NCBI GenBank assembly: GCA_023434665.1
Contig: JAEYSM010000086.1
Location: 1-64,000, forward strand
Reading direction: 5' to 3'
From: Bacteroidota bacterium
GTDB lineage: Bacteria > Bacteroidota > Bacteroidia > Bacteroidales > Lentimicrobiaceae
Length of the DNA stretch: 64,000 bases
Below, in pieces: positions 42,978-52,097 of this stretch (its first letter is position 1; each line of letters begins with the position of its first letter). Below the pieces are notes generated by a model, which worked only from the letters and a program-made list of their open reading frames with translations, was not told where the DNA came from and did not search any database. The position numbers and the translations under genes were made by a program.

Positions 42978-44743
42978 TAGTGCCAATGAATAAATATTCG
43001 TTTGTACTTTACCATAGAGAGTACGATGATTTTCTAAAGGACCTTGCCAATTTGGGTATGGTGGATGTGTCAATCACTAAGAGTGATATGGATGATACTA
43101 TCCGGAATAAAATGGTGGCTGATGCACAGGTAAATGAAATTATCCGTTTTCTTGCAAAACGAGGAATTGAACGTGTGGAGTCAGAAATAGTCCTGAATGG
43201 AGAAGAGATAGTAACCGGAGTTAAGGAATTGCAAACAAAGATTGATAAACTTAACCAGAAGGTTACTTTGCTAAAGAAGGAATTGGCGTTATTAGAACCC
43301 TGGGGTGATTACTCTGCCGATTTAATTCAAAAGCTATATAATGAAGGTTATATGATGAGGTTTTACTCAACCCCTGCAAGAAAATTTACGCAGGAAATGG
43401 AGGAAAATCCAAATATTATCGAAATAAATCGTATTCAGTCAGTAGTGTACTTTGTAACTATACTGAATAAAGATACAATTGATGATTTTGATGCTGATGA
43501 GATAAAGGTGCCTGCTGTTTCTCCATCACAATTGAGAGAAGATCTTTCTCAAACCTTACAGGAAATTGCTGACACAAACAAAGAGATTGATGATTATGCT
43601 GCAAAATATATTCCTACACTTGAGCAATTAAGAAAGAAGATTCTCAATGAAGTGGAATATCAGCAAATAATGATCAAAACAGTAAAGGAAGCAGACGATA
43701 AGCTCTATATTCTTAATGGCTTTGCTCCAGTGACAAATGATGATGAATTGGAGAACTATCTCATTTCCAATGGGATAATATACTATAAAGATAGACCTGT
43801 TCCAGTAGATAATCCACCTATACTATTAAAGAACGGTAAGTTTGCAAAGCTATTTGAGCCTATTACTGAAATTTTTTCAATGCCAAATTATGCTGAGAAA
43901 GACTTAACACCTTTCTTTGCTCCTTTCTTTATGATGTTCTTTGGTTTCTGTATGGGTGACCTTGCATATGGAATATTCCTAATATTAGCTGGAATTTTTC
44001 TAAGACGATATGTGTCCGCCTCATTGAAACCATTTTTGACACTTGGAATTTATCTGGGTGCTGCAACAATGTTTTTTGGAACGATAGGAGGAACGATTGC
44101 AGGATTTGACATGGAACAAATTGGTATATTTGAGCCGATCCATAAATTTATGCTTGATGACCTATCTATTTTCTATCTTGCACTTGCAATAGGGATGGTA
44201 CAGATCATTTATGGAATGGTTATTCAAGCATATAATAGAGCTGTTTTATTTGGATTTAAATACGCTTTATCTCTAATAGGTGTTTTATTAGGGATTTTCG
44301 GTGCATTAGATTATATGCTTTTTAAACAAGGAGGTGAATATTCACTTTATATAATTTATCTGGGCATTGCACTAATGTTCTTCTTTAGTGACCCAGATAT
44401 AAATGTATTTGCACGATTAGGTAAAGGAATATGGGATTTGTATAGTACTGTCACCGGAATTTTTGGGGACGTGCTATCTTATATTCGATTGTTTGCACTA
44501 AGCGCATCGAGCGGTATTTTAGGATATGTTATAAATAGCATTTCTTTGCCATTGCTTGATGTGAATCCTGTGCTGGGACCTATTTTATTTGTACTAATAA
44601 TGATAGTTGGGCATGGGGCAAATCTGGCATTAGCGGGATTAAGTGCTTTTGTTCATCCCATGCGTCTTACGTTCGTAGAATTTTATAAAAATGCAGGGTT
44701 TACAGGTGGGGGAAAGAAATACAATCCATTTACAAAACATTAA
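42974..44743 (+). CDS. atpI: V-type ATP synthase subunit I (a-type stator)
   Basis: 589 residues. The N-terminal half (about 1-300) is soluble and rich in coiled coil; the C-terminal half has about seven membrane helices with FMMFFGFCMGDLAYG at the first and YIRLFALSASSGILGYV near the end, where the conserved Arg faces the ion sites of the c ring. It provides the ion channels next to the rotor. The start ATG at 42974 overlaps the stop of atpD by four bases (ATGA). Confidence 0.95.
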   Translation: MIVPMNKYSFVLYHREYDDFLKDLANLGMVDVSITKSDMDDTIRNKMVADAQVNEIIRFLAKRGIERVESEIVLNGEEIVTGVKELQTKIDKLNQKVTLLKKELALLEPWGDYSADLIQKLYNEGYMMRFYSTPARKFTQEMEENPNIIEINRIQSVVYFVTILNKDTIDDFDADEIKVPAVSPSQLREDLSQTLQEIADTNKEIDDYAAKYIPTLEQLRKKILNEVEYQQIMIKTVKEADDKLYILNGFAPVTNDDELENYLISNGIIYYKDRPVPVDNPPILLKNGKFAKLFEPITEIFSMPNYAEKDLTPFFAPFFMMFFGFCMGDLAYGIFLILAGIFLRRYVSASLKPFLTLGIYLGAATMFFGTIGGTIAGFDMEQIGIFEPIHKFMLDDLSIFYLALAIGMVQIIYGMVIQAYNRAVLFGFKYALSLIGVLLGIFGALDYMLFKQGGEYSLYIIYLGIALMFFFSDPDINVFARLGKGIWDLYSTVTGIFGDVLSYIRLFALSASSGILGYVINSISLPLLDVNPVLGPILFVLIMIVGHGANLALAGLSAFVHPMRLTFVEFYKNAGFTGGGKKYNPFTKH

Positions 44744-44778
44744 GAAAATTAAATAGTTACAAATCTAACAAACAAATC

Positions 44779-44786
44779 AAAGGAGA
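44779..44786 (+). promoter_or_regulatory. Strong Shine-Dalgarno site for the K (proteolipid) gene
   Basis: AAAGGAGA ends seven bases before ATG 44794. Most genes in this window lack such a site. It suits a subunit needed in multiple copies per complex. Confidence 0.65.
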
Positions 44787-44793
44787 TTAAATT

Positions 44794-45252
44794 ATGACGA
44801 CTGCTGTAATATTGGCTTATATAGGCCTGGCACTTATGGTAGTTCTTTCGGGTGCCGGAAGTGCTATGGGTGTCGTAATTGGAGGGAATGCAACACTGGG
44901 AGCATTAAAGAAAAAAGATGATGCTTTCGGAAGTTATATGATTCTGAGTGCTCTTCCAGGTACTCAGGGATTATATGGTTTTGCAGGTTTTTTTATTATC
45001 AATAACTCTGGTGTAATTATTCCAGAAATGTCAGTCTTAAATGGAATGGCGATATTAGCTGCAGGTATTGCTTTGGGTACAGTTGGTTTAATTTCTGCTA
45101 TTGTGCAGGGTCGTGTTTGTGCTAATGGAATAGCTTCTATTGCCCAGGGATATGATGTTTTTGGAAAAACCATGGTATTGGCCGTGTTCCCGGAACTATA
45201 TGCAATCGTAGCTTTTGCAACCACATTCCTTATTTCAACTGGACTTGCATAA
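44794..45252 (+). CDS. atpK: V-type ATP synthase subunit K (c-ring proteolipid) with sodium-binding residues
   Basis: 152 residues, two repeated helical hairpins (four membrane helices) as in NtpK. The residues that bind Na+ in Enterococcus hirae NtpK have counterparts here: L54, T57 and Q58 in ALPGTQG, Q105 in VQGRVCANG, and E134 in FPELYA (NtpK L61, T64, Q65, Q110, E139). Only the second hairpin has the acidic carboxylate, as in NtpK. The ring should therefore turn on sodium rather than protons. This is the last gene of the operon, and a terminator follows. Confidence 0.95.
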   Translation: MTTAVILAYIGLALMVVLSGAGSAMGVVIGGNATLGALKKKDDAFGSYMILSALPGTQGLYGFAGFFIINNSGVIIPEMSVLNGMAILAAGIALGTVGLISAIVQGRVCANGIASIAQGYDVFGKTMVLAVFPELYAIVAFATTFLISTGLA

Positions 45253-45271
45253 AACCTTATTTTATTTTGTT

Positions 45272-45302
45272 AAAGCATCGTCATTCCGGCGATGCTTTTT
45301 AT
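45272..45302 (+). terminator. Rho-independent terminator of the V-ATPase operon
   Basis: 9-bp perfect stem (45272-45280 AAAGCATCG with 45290-45298 CGATGCTTT), 9-base loop, T-run to 45300. It is 20 bases after the atpK stop. Confidence 0.88.
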
Positions 45303-45337
45303 ATTTATAGTAGAATAAACTTTTTAAACCATAAACC

Positions 45338-45571
45338 ATGAAAGAAGAATATAAAGTTAAGGGTGAAGACCTATTATCGAAAATCAAACAAATCATTAAT
45401 GAAGGGAATGTAAGCAGGATTATTATCAAAGATTCAGAAGGAAAAACATTTCTGGAAGTTCCTGTAACGATTGGGATTATAGGAGCTGTATTTGCTCCTG
45501 TATTGGCTGCCGTTGGAGCTCTGGCTGCACTGGTTGCAAACTTCACAATCGAAGTTATACGAAGGGACTAA
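45338..45571 (+). CDS. DUF4342 small membrane protein
   Basis: 77 residues. It starts with a charged helix and strand (EEYKVKGEDLLSKIKQIINEGNVSRIIIKD), then GKTFLEVPVTIGIIG and a hydrophobic segment (VFAPVLAAVGALAALVANF, about 50-68). The pattern matches DUF4342, a family whose role is not known to me. It stands alone between the V-ATPase terminator and the tig promoter. An ATG at 45338 follows the phrase AAACC common ahead of start codons here. Confidence 0.78.
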   Translation: MKEEYKVKGEDLLSKIKQIINEGNVSRIIIKDSEGKTFLEVPVTIGIIGAVFAPVLAAVGALAALVANFTIEVIRRD

Positions 45572-45595
45572 CGAATAATTTTTAAATAAATTGAT

Positions 45596-45603
45596 TACCT
45601 TTG
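45596..45603 (+). promoter_or_regulatory. -7 element of tig (tig-clpP-clpX)
   Basis: TACCTTTG, exact match to TAnnTTTG, followed by C as often seen at strong promoters of the phylum. The leader to ATG 45663 would be about 53 bases. The -33 element is not evident. Confidence 0.5.
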
Positions 45604-45662
45604 CAGTTTATTTTAGAAACTGTAATATTTGATTTGTTTACATAACCACTAGCAAGAAAACG

Positions 45663-47015
45663 ATGAACATTGAACTTCAGAAAACAGGTGATTTAACTGC
45701 GACTATTAAAATTGAACTGTCGACCGCTGATTACGAAGATAAAGTTAATAAGGTTTTAAAAGAATACCAGAAGAAAGCACAAATGCCTGGATTCAGACCG
45801 GGAAAAGTACCATTTGGTCTGACCAAAAAAATGTATGGACAAGCTGCTACTGCTGATGAGATCAACAGGATATTAAGTGATTCCCTTGAAAATTATATAA
45901 GAGAAAATAATTTAAACCTTTTAGGAAATCCATTAGCAAATACCGAGAAAACAGAAGAGGTTGATTTTGCTACTCCCGGAGATTATAGTTTTTATTTTGA
46001 TATTGCTACATCTCCCTCATTTGAGCTCACTTTATCACCTGAGTTAAATGTAAACTACACGAACATTGTTGCATCTGATAAGATGGCAATAGATTATCTT
46101 GCTGATATCAGGCAGAGACAAGGAGTTGCTACAGAAGTTGATGAAGTTGCAAAAAATGACCTTGTCAAAGGCGATTTCGTTGAATTGAATTCTGAAGGTA
46201 CACCACTAGAAGAAGGTTTAACCTCTTCAGGCACCATAAATACTTCCTTACTTAAAAATGAAGAAACTCTTGGAAAGATTATTGGAGCTAAAAAGGGAGA
46301 TGTTCTTGTAATTGATTCAGATAAATTAGCTGATAATAGTTCAGAAAAAGCGACGATTTTAGGAATTACACCTGAAAAGGCTGAAACAACTCACTCATCA
46401 TTTAATTTTACAATTACCGGTATTGACAGAATGATGCCTGCCGATCTTAATGAGGAGTTTTTTGAGAAAATTTTCCCAGGTGAGAATATTAAAACAGAGG
46501 AAGATGTTTTAGAGAGAATTAAAAAAGAAGCAAATCAATCGTTTGTTGCTGAATCTGATCGGAAGTTCTTAAATGACGCAATTGAAGCTCTTATTGAGAA
46601 GGCAAATATTGCATTACCTGATGAATTTGTAAAAAGATGGCTTGTTGAAACTAATCCTGACAAATTGACTTCTGAAGATGTGGAAAGAGATTACGAAGGC
46701 TACAGCCGTTCATTACGTTGGCAGTTAATTGAAAACAGAATAATTTCTGAGCATCAGATTGAGGTATCAACAGAAGAAGTTAAAGATGTTTTCAGAGGTT
46801 ATTTCAGAAGACCGGGAATGGAGGAAATGGATGAGGAAATGAAGAACCGTATTGACAGCATTGCCGAGTCTTTCATGAAGAATAAAGAAGATGCTGGCCG
46901 GATAAGGAATCAACTTTTTGAAAAGAAGTTACTTGATGTGTTAAAGGAAAAACTTCAACCAAAGTCTGAAAACTTAAGTTATGAAGAGTTTGTTAAGTTA
47001 ACCTCAACAAAATAA
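45663..47015 (+). CDS. tig: Trigger factor
   Basis: 450 residues. The N-terminal ribosome-binding domain has the signature FRPGKVPFGL (about 44-53), used to dock at L23. The middle region corresponds to the peptidyl-prolyl isomerase domain but is diverged from FKBP, and the C-terminal helical chaperone domain runs from about 270 to the end. It helps new chains to fold. It is followed seven bases later by clpP and then clpX, the conserved tig-clpP-clpX arrangement. Confidence 0.93.
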   Translation: MNIELQKTGDLTATIKIELSTADYEDKVNKVLKEYQKKAQMPGFRPGKVPFGLTKKMYGQAATADEINRILSDSLENYIRENNLNLLGNPLANTEKTEEVDFATPGDYSFYFDIATSPSFELTLSPELNVNYTNIVASDKMAIDYLADIRQRQGVATEVDEVAKNDLVKGDFVELNSEGTPLEEGLTSSGTINTSLLKNEETLGKIIGAKKGDVLVIDSDKLADNSSEKATILGITPEKAETTHSSFNFTITGIDRMMPADLNEEFFEKIFPGENIKTEEDVLERIKKEANQSFVAESDRKFLNDAIEALIEKANIALPDEFVKRWLVETNPDKLTSEDVERDYEGYSRSLRWQLIENRIISEHQIEVSTEEVKDVFRGYFRRPGMEEMDEEMKNRIDSIAESFMKNKEDAGRIRNQLFEKKLLDVLKEKLQPKSENLSYEEFVKLTSTK

Positions 47016-47022
47016 ATAAGTG

Positions 47023-47697
47023 ATGGAGAACAATGAATTTTACAAGTACGCTACCAAGCATCTTGGTGTAAGCAGTACTACACTTCGTAAATATCAATCA
47101 ATAACTAAGGGATATATTTCCCCCACGATTATCGAAGAACGCCAGTTGAACATTGCTACAATGGACGTTTTTTCTCGATTGATGATGGATAGGATTATTT
47201 TCCTTGGAGTACCCATTGATGATTATGTTGCCAATATTATTCAGGCCCAGTTATTGTTTCTTGAATCAGTTGATGGAAAGAAAGATATTCAGATATATCT
47301 GAATACACCTGGAGGAAGTGTATATGCCGGCTTAGGCATTTATGATACGATGCAATATATCGCTCCTGATGTGGCTACTATCTGTACAGGTATGGCAGCA
47401 TCAATGGGAGCTGTTTTACTTTGCGCAGGTGCTAAACAAAAACGTACAGCATTAAAACACTCCAGAATTCTGATTCATCAGCCAATGGGTGGTGCTCAGG
47501 GACAGGCTTCTGATATTGAAATCACTGCCCGTGAAATTCTGAAACTGAAGAAAGAACTTTATGAGATAATTGCTGATCATTCAGGGCAACCTTTTAAAAA
47601 AATAGAAAAGGATTCTGATCGCGATTACTGGATGACAGCTGAGGAAGCCAGAGATTATGGCATGATTGATGAAGTTCTTATCAGAGGCAGGGTATAG
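47023..47697 (+). CDS. clpP: ATP-dependent Clp protease proteolytic subunit
   Basis: 224 residues from ATG 47023; a GTG at 47020 gives one more residue. The catalytic triad is S127 (GMAASMGAVL), H152 (LIHQPMGG) and D201 (DRDYWM). The N-terminal propeptide region is longer than in E. coli ClpP. Two rings of seven form the peptidase, with ClpX as the unfoldase encoded 32 bases downstream. Confidence 0.97.
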   Translation: MENNEFYKYATKHLGVSSTTLRKYQSITKGYISPTIIEERQLNIATMDVFSRLMMDRIIFLGVPIDDYVANIIQAQLLFLESVDGKKDIQIYLNTPGGSVYAGLGIYDTMQYIAPDVATICTGMAASMGAVLLCAGAKQKRTALKHSRILIHQPMGGAQGQASDIEITAREILKLKKELYEIIADHSGQPFKKIEKDSDRDYWMTAEEARDYGMIDEVLIRGRV

Positions 47698-47729
47698 TTG
47701 AATCAGGATTGTTGAAGTAAAAATTTGTT

Positions 47730-48956
47730 ATGCCTAAGAAAGAAGAAAAGTGTTCATTTTGCGGACGTCCCAGAAGTGAGACCTTGATGCTCATTTCTGG
47801 GTTGGAGGCCCATATTTGCAATTATTGCGTAGATCAGGCTGAAGACATTATAAGGGAGGAATCAAAAGCTCAAAAGGATAAAGACTTTAGCAAAATGAAG
47901 TTGTATAAACCTATTGAAATAAAAGCTTTTCTTGATCAGTATGTTATTGGTCAGGAAGAAGCAAAGAAGATTCTTTCTGTAGCTGTTTACAATCATTACA
48001 AAAGAATAAATCAGCCTTCGCATACTAATGAAATTGAAATTGAGAAGTCAAATTTAATTCTGGTAGGGGCAACCGGTACCGGAAAAACTCTCTTAGCGAG
48101 GACAATTGCAAAACTTTTGAATGTTCCTTTTTGCATTGCTGATGCCACAGTTCTGACCGAAGCAGGTTACGTTGGTGAAGATGTGGAAAGTATTCTATCC
48201 AGGTTACTTCAAGCGGCCGATTATGATGTAGCGGCAGCAGAGAAAGGTATTGTTTTTATTGACGAGATAGATAAAATTGCCCGTAAAAGTGACAATCCAT
48301 CAATAACCAGGGATGTTTCAGGAGAAGGTGTCCAACAAGCTCTTCTAAAATTACTTGAAGGCGCAGTGGTGAATGTTCCACCCCAGGGTGGACGCAAGCA
48401 TCCCGAGCAAAGAATGATTCAGATTAATACACAGAATGTTCTTTTCATAGCAGGTGGTGCCTTCGATGGAGTGGAAAAGAAAATAGCTTCAAGAATCCAG
48501 ACTAACCTGATTGGTTATTCTACGGCTAAAGAACAGGACATTGATAAAAGTAATCTCTTGCAATACATTGCACCTCAGGATCTTAAAAGTTTTGGACTAA
48601 TACCCGAGTTAGTGGGTCGTATGCCTGTTGTTACATACTTAAGTCCGCTTGATAAGGATGCTCTTCGTAGAATACTTGTTGAGCCCAAAAATGCGCTTAT
48701 TAAGCAGTTTACTCAACTCTTTGAACTTGATGGTATAAAATTGATTATCAGCGATTCAGTTTTGGACTATATTGTTGATAAGGCAATTGAATTTAAGTTA
48801 GGTGCCCGTGGATTACGTTCTATAATGGAAGCTCTTTTAACTGATGCAATGTATAATCTGCCATCTGACCAAAGTGCAAAAGAGTTTAAGCTTACACTTC
48901 CTTATGCAGAGCAAATGCTTAAGAAAATCAGTCATTCCAAGCTTCGTGTTGCCTGA
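47730..48956 (+). CDS. clpX: ATP-dependent Clp protease ATP-binding subunit ClpX
   Basis: 408 residues. An N-terminal zinc finger (C8, C11, C30, C33) recognises adaptors and substrates; the AAA+ module has Walker A GATGTGKT (about 113-120), the GYVGEDVE pore-loop block and Walker B GIVFIDEIDK; the IGF loop that docks on ClpP appears as IGY (LIGYSTAKEQ), a slight change. It delivers unfolded proteins to ClpP. Confidence 0.97.
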   Translation: MPKKEEKCSFCGRPRSETLMLISGLEAHICNYCVDQAEDIIREESKAQKDKDFSKMKLYKPIEIKAFLDQYVIGQEEAKKILSVAVYNHYKRINQPSHTNEIEIEKSNLILVGATGTGKTLLARTIAKLLNVPFCIADATVLTEAGYVGEDVESILSRLLQAADYDVAAAEKGIVFIDEIDKIARKSDNPSITRDVSGEGVQQALLKLLEGAVVNVPPQGGRKHPEQRMIQINTQNVLFIAGGAFDGVEKKIASRIQTNLIGYSTAKEQDIDKSNLLQYIAPQDLKSFGLIPELVGRMPVVTYLSPLDKDALRRILVEPKNALIKQFTQLFELDGIKLIISDSVLDYIVDKAIEFKLGARGLRSIMEALLTDAMYNLPSDQSAKEFKLTLPYAEQMLKKISHSKLRVA

Positions 48957-49025
48957 TTGAACAGAGCTTAAGATACAATTTATTGGCATCTTTTTTGCAA
49001 TAATAGCAGATAAATTGTTGGATTA

Positions 49026-49607
49026 ATGAATAGGTTGCTCTATAGCATCTTTTTTGGAGTAGTTCTCTCCGCAACGTCTTTCGCACAGTTGCCGTATGAT
49101 CGTGTTTTTAAAGCAAGAGTGATTGAGGGTGACACTATACCGATGATGTCGTTGCCAGAAGTCCATATTAAAGATTATGTCATTTACAGGTCGCCAAGCG
49201 AACAGAGACGTTATGACCGACTTGTAAGGAATGTTAAAAAGGTATACCCATATGCACGCTTGGCAGGAATTAAGCTGCGAGAATACGATAATATGATGGT
49301 TGGCTTAACAGAGAAGGAACAGAAAAAGATTTACAAGAAAGCTGAAGAGGATCTAAAAGCCGAATTTGGTGATGAATTAAAAAAGCTTACTATCACTCAA
49401 GGGCATATTCTATTGAAACTGGTGGACAGAGAAGTTGGAAATCCTACTTATGATATTGTTAAAGATTTGCGTGGTCGGTTTGTTGCTTTTTTCTGGCAAA
49501 ACCTGAGTAGACTCTTTGGATATAATCTTAAGGAAAAATATGATCCTGCAGGAAAAGACAGGGATATAGAAATCATCGTTCAGCGAATTGAGAACGGTAC
49601 TATATAA
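49026..49607 (+). CDS. DUF4294 secreted protein
   Basis: 193 residues with a signal peptide (MNRLLYSIFFGVVLSATSFAQ). The mature part has the family pattern LPEVHIKDYVIYRSPSEQRRYDRLVRNVKKVYPYA (about 43-77) and later TQGHILLKLVDREVGNPTYDIVKDLRGRFVAFFWQNL. DUF4294 is a Bacteroidota family of unknown role, and no enzyme signature is seen. It stands alone after clpX with about 70 bases between them. Confidence 0.8.
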   Translation: MNRLLYSIFFGVVLSATSFAQLPYDRVFKARVIEGDTIPMMSLPEVHIKDYVIYRSPSEQRRYDRLVRNVKKVYPYARLAGIKLREYDNMMVGLTEKEQKKIYKKAEEDLKAEFGDELKKLTITQGHILLKLVDREVGNPTYDIVKDLRGRFVAFFWQNLSRLFGYNLKEKYDPAGKDRDIEIIVQRIENGTI

Positions 49608-49693
49608 TTTGTAAGTTATTGATAGTCTTCTGTACTTCAAAATGGTAGTCTTATCTGTACTTTAATAAAAATCCTTTGACTTTATTTCAGTAA

Positions 49694-51112
49694 TTATTTG
49701 CCTCTTCCCTGAAGTACAATTAAAACAGTATAGATTAAGATTTTGAAGTCCATTGCAAGTGACATATTTTCGATATAAAGGATGTCAAACTTGAGGCGTT
49801 CAATCATTTGGTCAACGTTTTCAGCATAACCGTATTTTACCTGACCCCATGAGGTGATACCTGGTTTTACTTTCTGAAGTAATCGATAATGGGGTGCCCT
49901 CTGAACAATCTGATCAATAAAAAATTGTCTTTCCGGCCTGGGGCCTACAAGTGACATATCACCAATAAGTACAGACCAAAATTGAGGTATTTCATCAAGT
50001 CTTACTTTACGCAGGAAGTGGCCAAAAGAAGTTATTCGTGGGTCTTGTTTGGAAGATAATTGGGGAACACCATTCTGTTCGGCATCACAATACATGCTTC
50101 TGAATTTAATCATTGTGAAAGGCTTGCCATGAATTCCTATGCGCTTTTGTCTATATAATATAGGTCCTCGTGATGTTAATTTTATTCCAATAGCGACTCC
50201 CAGATATGCAGGTATTAGGATTATCATTGCAATGATAGACACAAAAATATCCATCAATCTTTTAAGTGACTGCTGCCAGGCAGGCATCAGATCGGGTGAT
50301 ATCTCGAGGAGTGGTGTGTGAAAAATTGAGGTAGAATGAATGGTACCTAGCAAATAATCCTGCATATCAGGTATCACTTTAATAATGACATTCGTACTTT
50401 CAACCTCGGTAATAATTTGCTCAATTGTCTTTACTTCAGATCTTTCAGTTGCGATGATGACTTCCTCTACTTCATAATCCATTATAATTTGTTTTAGCTG
50501 GTTGATTTGTCCCAAATGTGGTAAGAATTTTTCTAGCTTATAGTCTTTATACGGGGCAGCATTAACAAACCCAACAAAGTGATTGCCACTTGATTTTTCC
50601 TGATTTTCTATTTCATTATAAATTCCGATAGCATTTCCATTGCTACCTACGATAATTGTATTAAAACCAATTATCTTATTATGAATCCTGTACGTAGTTA
50701 TTGAGGTAAGGATTAATCGAAAAGTATAAGTGGGAATAAAATGACAGAAGAAGAGTACCAGAACTGAGGCATAGTAATGGTGGTACTCTGTAATGACGTC
50801 ATCTATTATAAGAGCAAAAAAGATTATAATAACACCTATAATTGTAATCAAAAGAGTTTGGCCAAGTTCCCGTAATCGGGCTTTGCGGTATATTCTCCGA
50901 TAAGTGCCCATCATAATATATAGGCAAAGCCAGAAAATTGGTATAAAAACCATTCCATACCAGAAATTCTTGTCAAGATAAATTACTTCAAGATGGTCGA
51001 AGATATTAGGGTCAGCGGTATATTTCCGGTAAACAAAAAAAGTAGCCCAAGCCAGCAGTGCAGCTAATAGGTCGGCAATAATATAACGAGCTACTTGTAA
51101 TTTTCGGTTCAT
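49694..51112 (-). CDS. Undecaprenyl-phosphate sugar-phosphate transferase (exopolysaccharide initiation)
   Basis: 472 residues. Four membrane helices occupy about 1-130, a Rossmann-like CoA-binding-type domain follows (about 150-250, IVGSNGNAIGIY), and then a fifth helix with the bacterial sugar transferase domain (about 285-472): KRLMDIFVSIIAMIILIP, FTMIKFRSM, KVRLDEIPQFWSVLIGDMSLVGPRPE. It attaches the first sugar phosphate to undecaprenyl phosphate in polysaccharide synthesis. No other polysaccharide gene is next to it, except possibly the downstream oxidoreductase. The sugar is unknown. Confidence 0.9.
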   Translation of the reverse strand: MNRKLQVARYIIADLLAALLAWATFFVYRKYTADPNIFDHLEVIYLDKNFWYGMVFIPIFWLCLYIMMGTYRRIYRKARLRELGQTLLITIIGVIIIFFALIIDDVITEYHHYYASVLVLFFCHFIPTYTFRLILTSITTYRIHNKIIGFNTIIVGSNGNAIGIYNEIENQEKSSGNHFVGFVNAAPYKDYKLEKFLPHLGQINQLKQIIMDYEVEEVIIATERSEVKTIEQIITEVESTNVIIKVIPDMQDYLLGTIHSTSIFHTPLLEISPDLMPAWQQSLKRLMDIFVSIIAMIILIPAYLGVAIGIKLTSRGPILYRQKRIGIHGKPFTMIKFRSMYCDAEQNGVPQLSSKQDPRITSFGHFLRKVRLDEIPQFWSVLIGDMSLVGPRPERQFFIDQIVQRAPHYRLLQKVKPGITSWGQVKYGYAENVDQMIERLKFDILYIENMSLAMDFKILIYTVLIVLQGRGK

Positions 51113-51121
51113 TTCAATGTT

Positions 51122-52009
51122 TTAAAAATGCACAATTTTTAGATTGTCCAATAAGAATAAGCTCTCTTCACTTCCTGTGTTTTTCTGTGCACCAAAGAAT
51201 ATTTGAAAATCAGTTGCATTTGGTGTGTCATATTTAGGGACAGAGAGGTTTATATATACCTTATTCCATTCTTCAGTTGGGTTTAGTATCAATAAGGGTC
51301 TTTGAAGTTTTAAGCCCTGAGACAGATAAAAAACTCCTACAACCATTTCATGATTTATCTTATAATCCATTTCGAGAAATATAAAACTACCGTTACCCGG
51401 AAAATCATATTTCTCTCGAGTTACCGCTTCAAAGATGGAAGAATCTTTATCAAGTTGCACGATAGCTGAATAAGTATTATCAGATTCCGGGTATATCAGT
51501 GAAGGGTCACTTGTCTTAGATATTCCTACAGTGCTTTTGGAAGTGGTATCGAGAGACATTCCGGATATTTCGAAATTTTCCAGAAATGGAAATTTGACCG
51601 TTGGAACGTAGTTCACAGTGGTGCCGGTGATATTTACAACACTATCTTTTACCAGTACAACTTCTTTATTTAATTGTGTAAAAAAAGGGTAAACGCTTCG
51701 GGTATTGTTGATTCCATTAAGTTTTATACCAGGCCTAATATTGATGGTTTGTTTTCCTGTATTAAGAATTGGGACGGTGGCAGGTAATTCAAACGAACCG
51801 ATAAATGTACCGTCAATATAAATCCATGCATCTGTAATTTTGGATGAAGATGACCCTTGCTGATATACTGTATTTAAGTCAATCTCATCTATATAGATAT
51901 AGGATGGTACCAGGTTCTCATCATCTTTCGGTTCACAACCAGACAAAAACGCTATTACAAATAAGAGAGATGTAAAAAAAATAAACTTCTTTAGAGTAAA
52001 AATTGTCAT
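51122..52009 (-). CDS. Conserved lipoprotein of unknown function
   Basis: 295 residues from ATG 52009; a longer reading from 52042 places 11 residues before the signal. Lipobox LSGC after a hydrophobic core (FFTSLLFVIAFLSGC). The body is strand-rich with few Cys, including segments such as DAWIYIDGTFIGSFELPATVPIL (PEGA-like turn) and a late EEWNKVYINLS with jelly-roll-like character, which is reminiscent of surface carbohydrate-binding modules. I do not recognise a named family. It is nine bases upstream of the sugar transferase gene on the same strand. Confidence 0.6.
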   Translation of the reverse strand: MTIFTLKKFIFFTSLLFVIAFLSGCEPKDDENLVPSYIYIDEIDLNTVYQQGSSSSKITDAWIYIDGTFIGSFELPATVPILNTGKQTINIRPGIKLNGINNTRSVYPFFTQLNKEVVLVKDSVVNITGTTVNYVPTVKFPFLENFEISGMSLDTTSKSTVGISKTSDPSLIYPESDNTYSAIVQLDKDSSIFEAVTREKYDFPGNGSFIFLEMDYKINHEMVVGVFYLSQGLKLQRPLLILNPTEEWNKVYINLSVPKYDTPNATDFQIFFGAQKNTGSEESLFLLDNLKIVHF

Positions 52010-52097
52010 GCGAAAAATTGTGGTTGTACCGTGAAGAATCAACGGAAGGATTATACTTTTATTGCTTAAAAAGTTAACAAAAATTAACTTTTCTAAA

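Noticed and set aside
45262..45546. Minus-strand 94-residue frame opposite DUF4342
   Set aside because: It runs through the V-ATPase terminator hairpin and is antisense to a recognised family.
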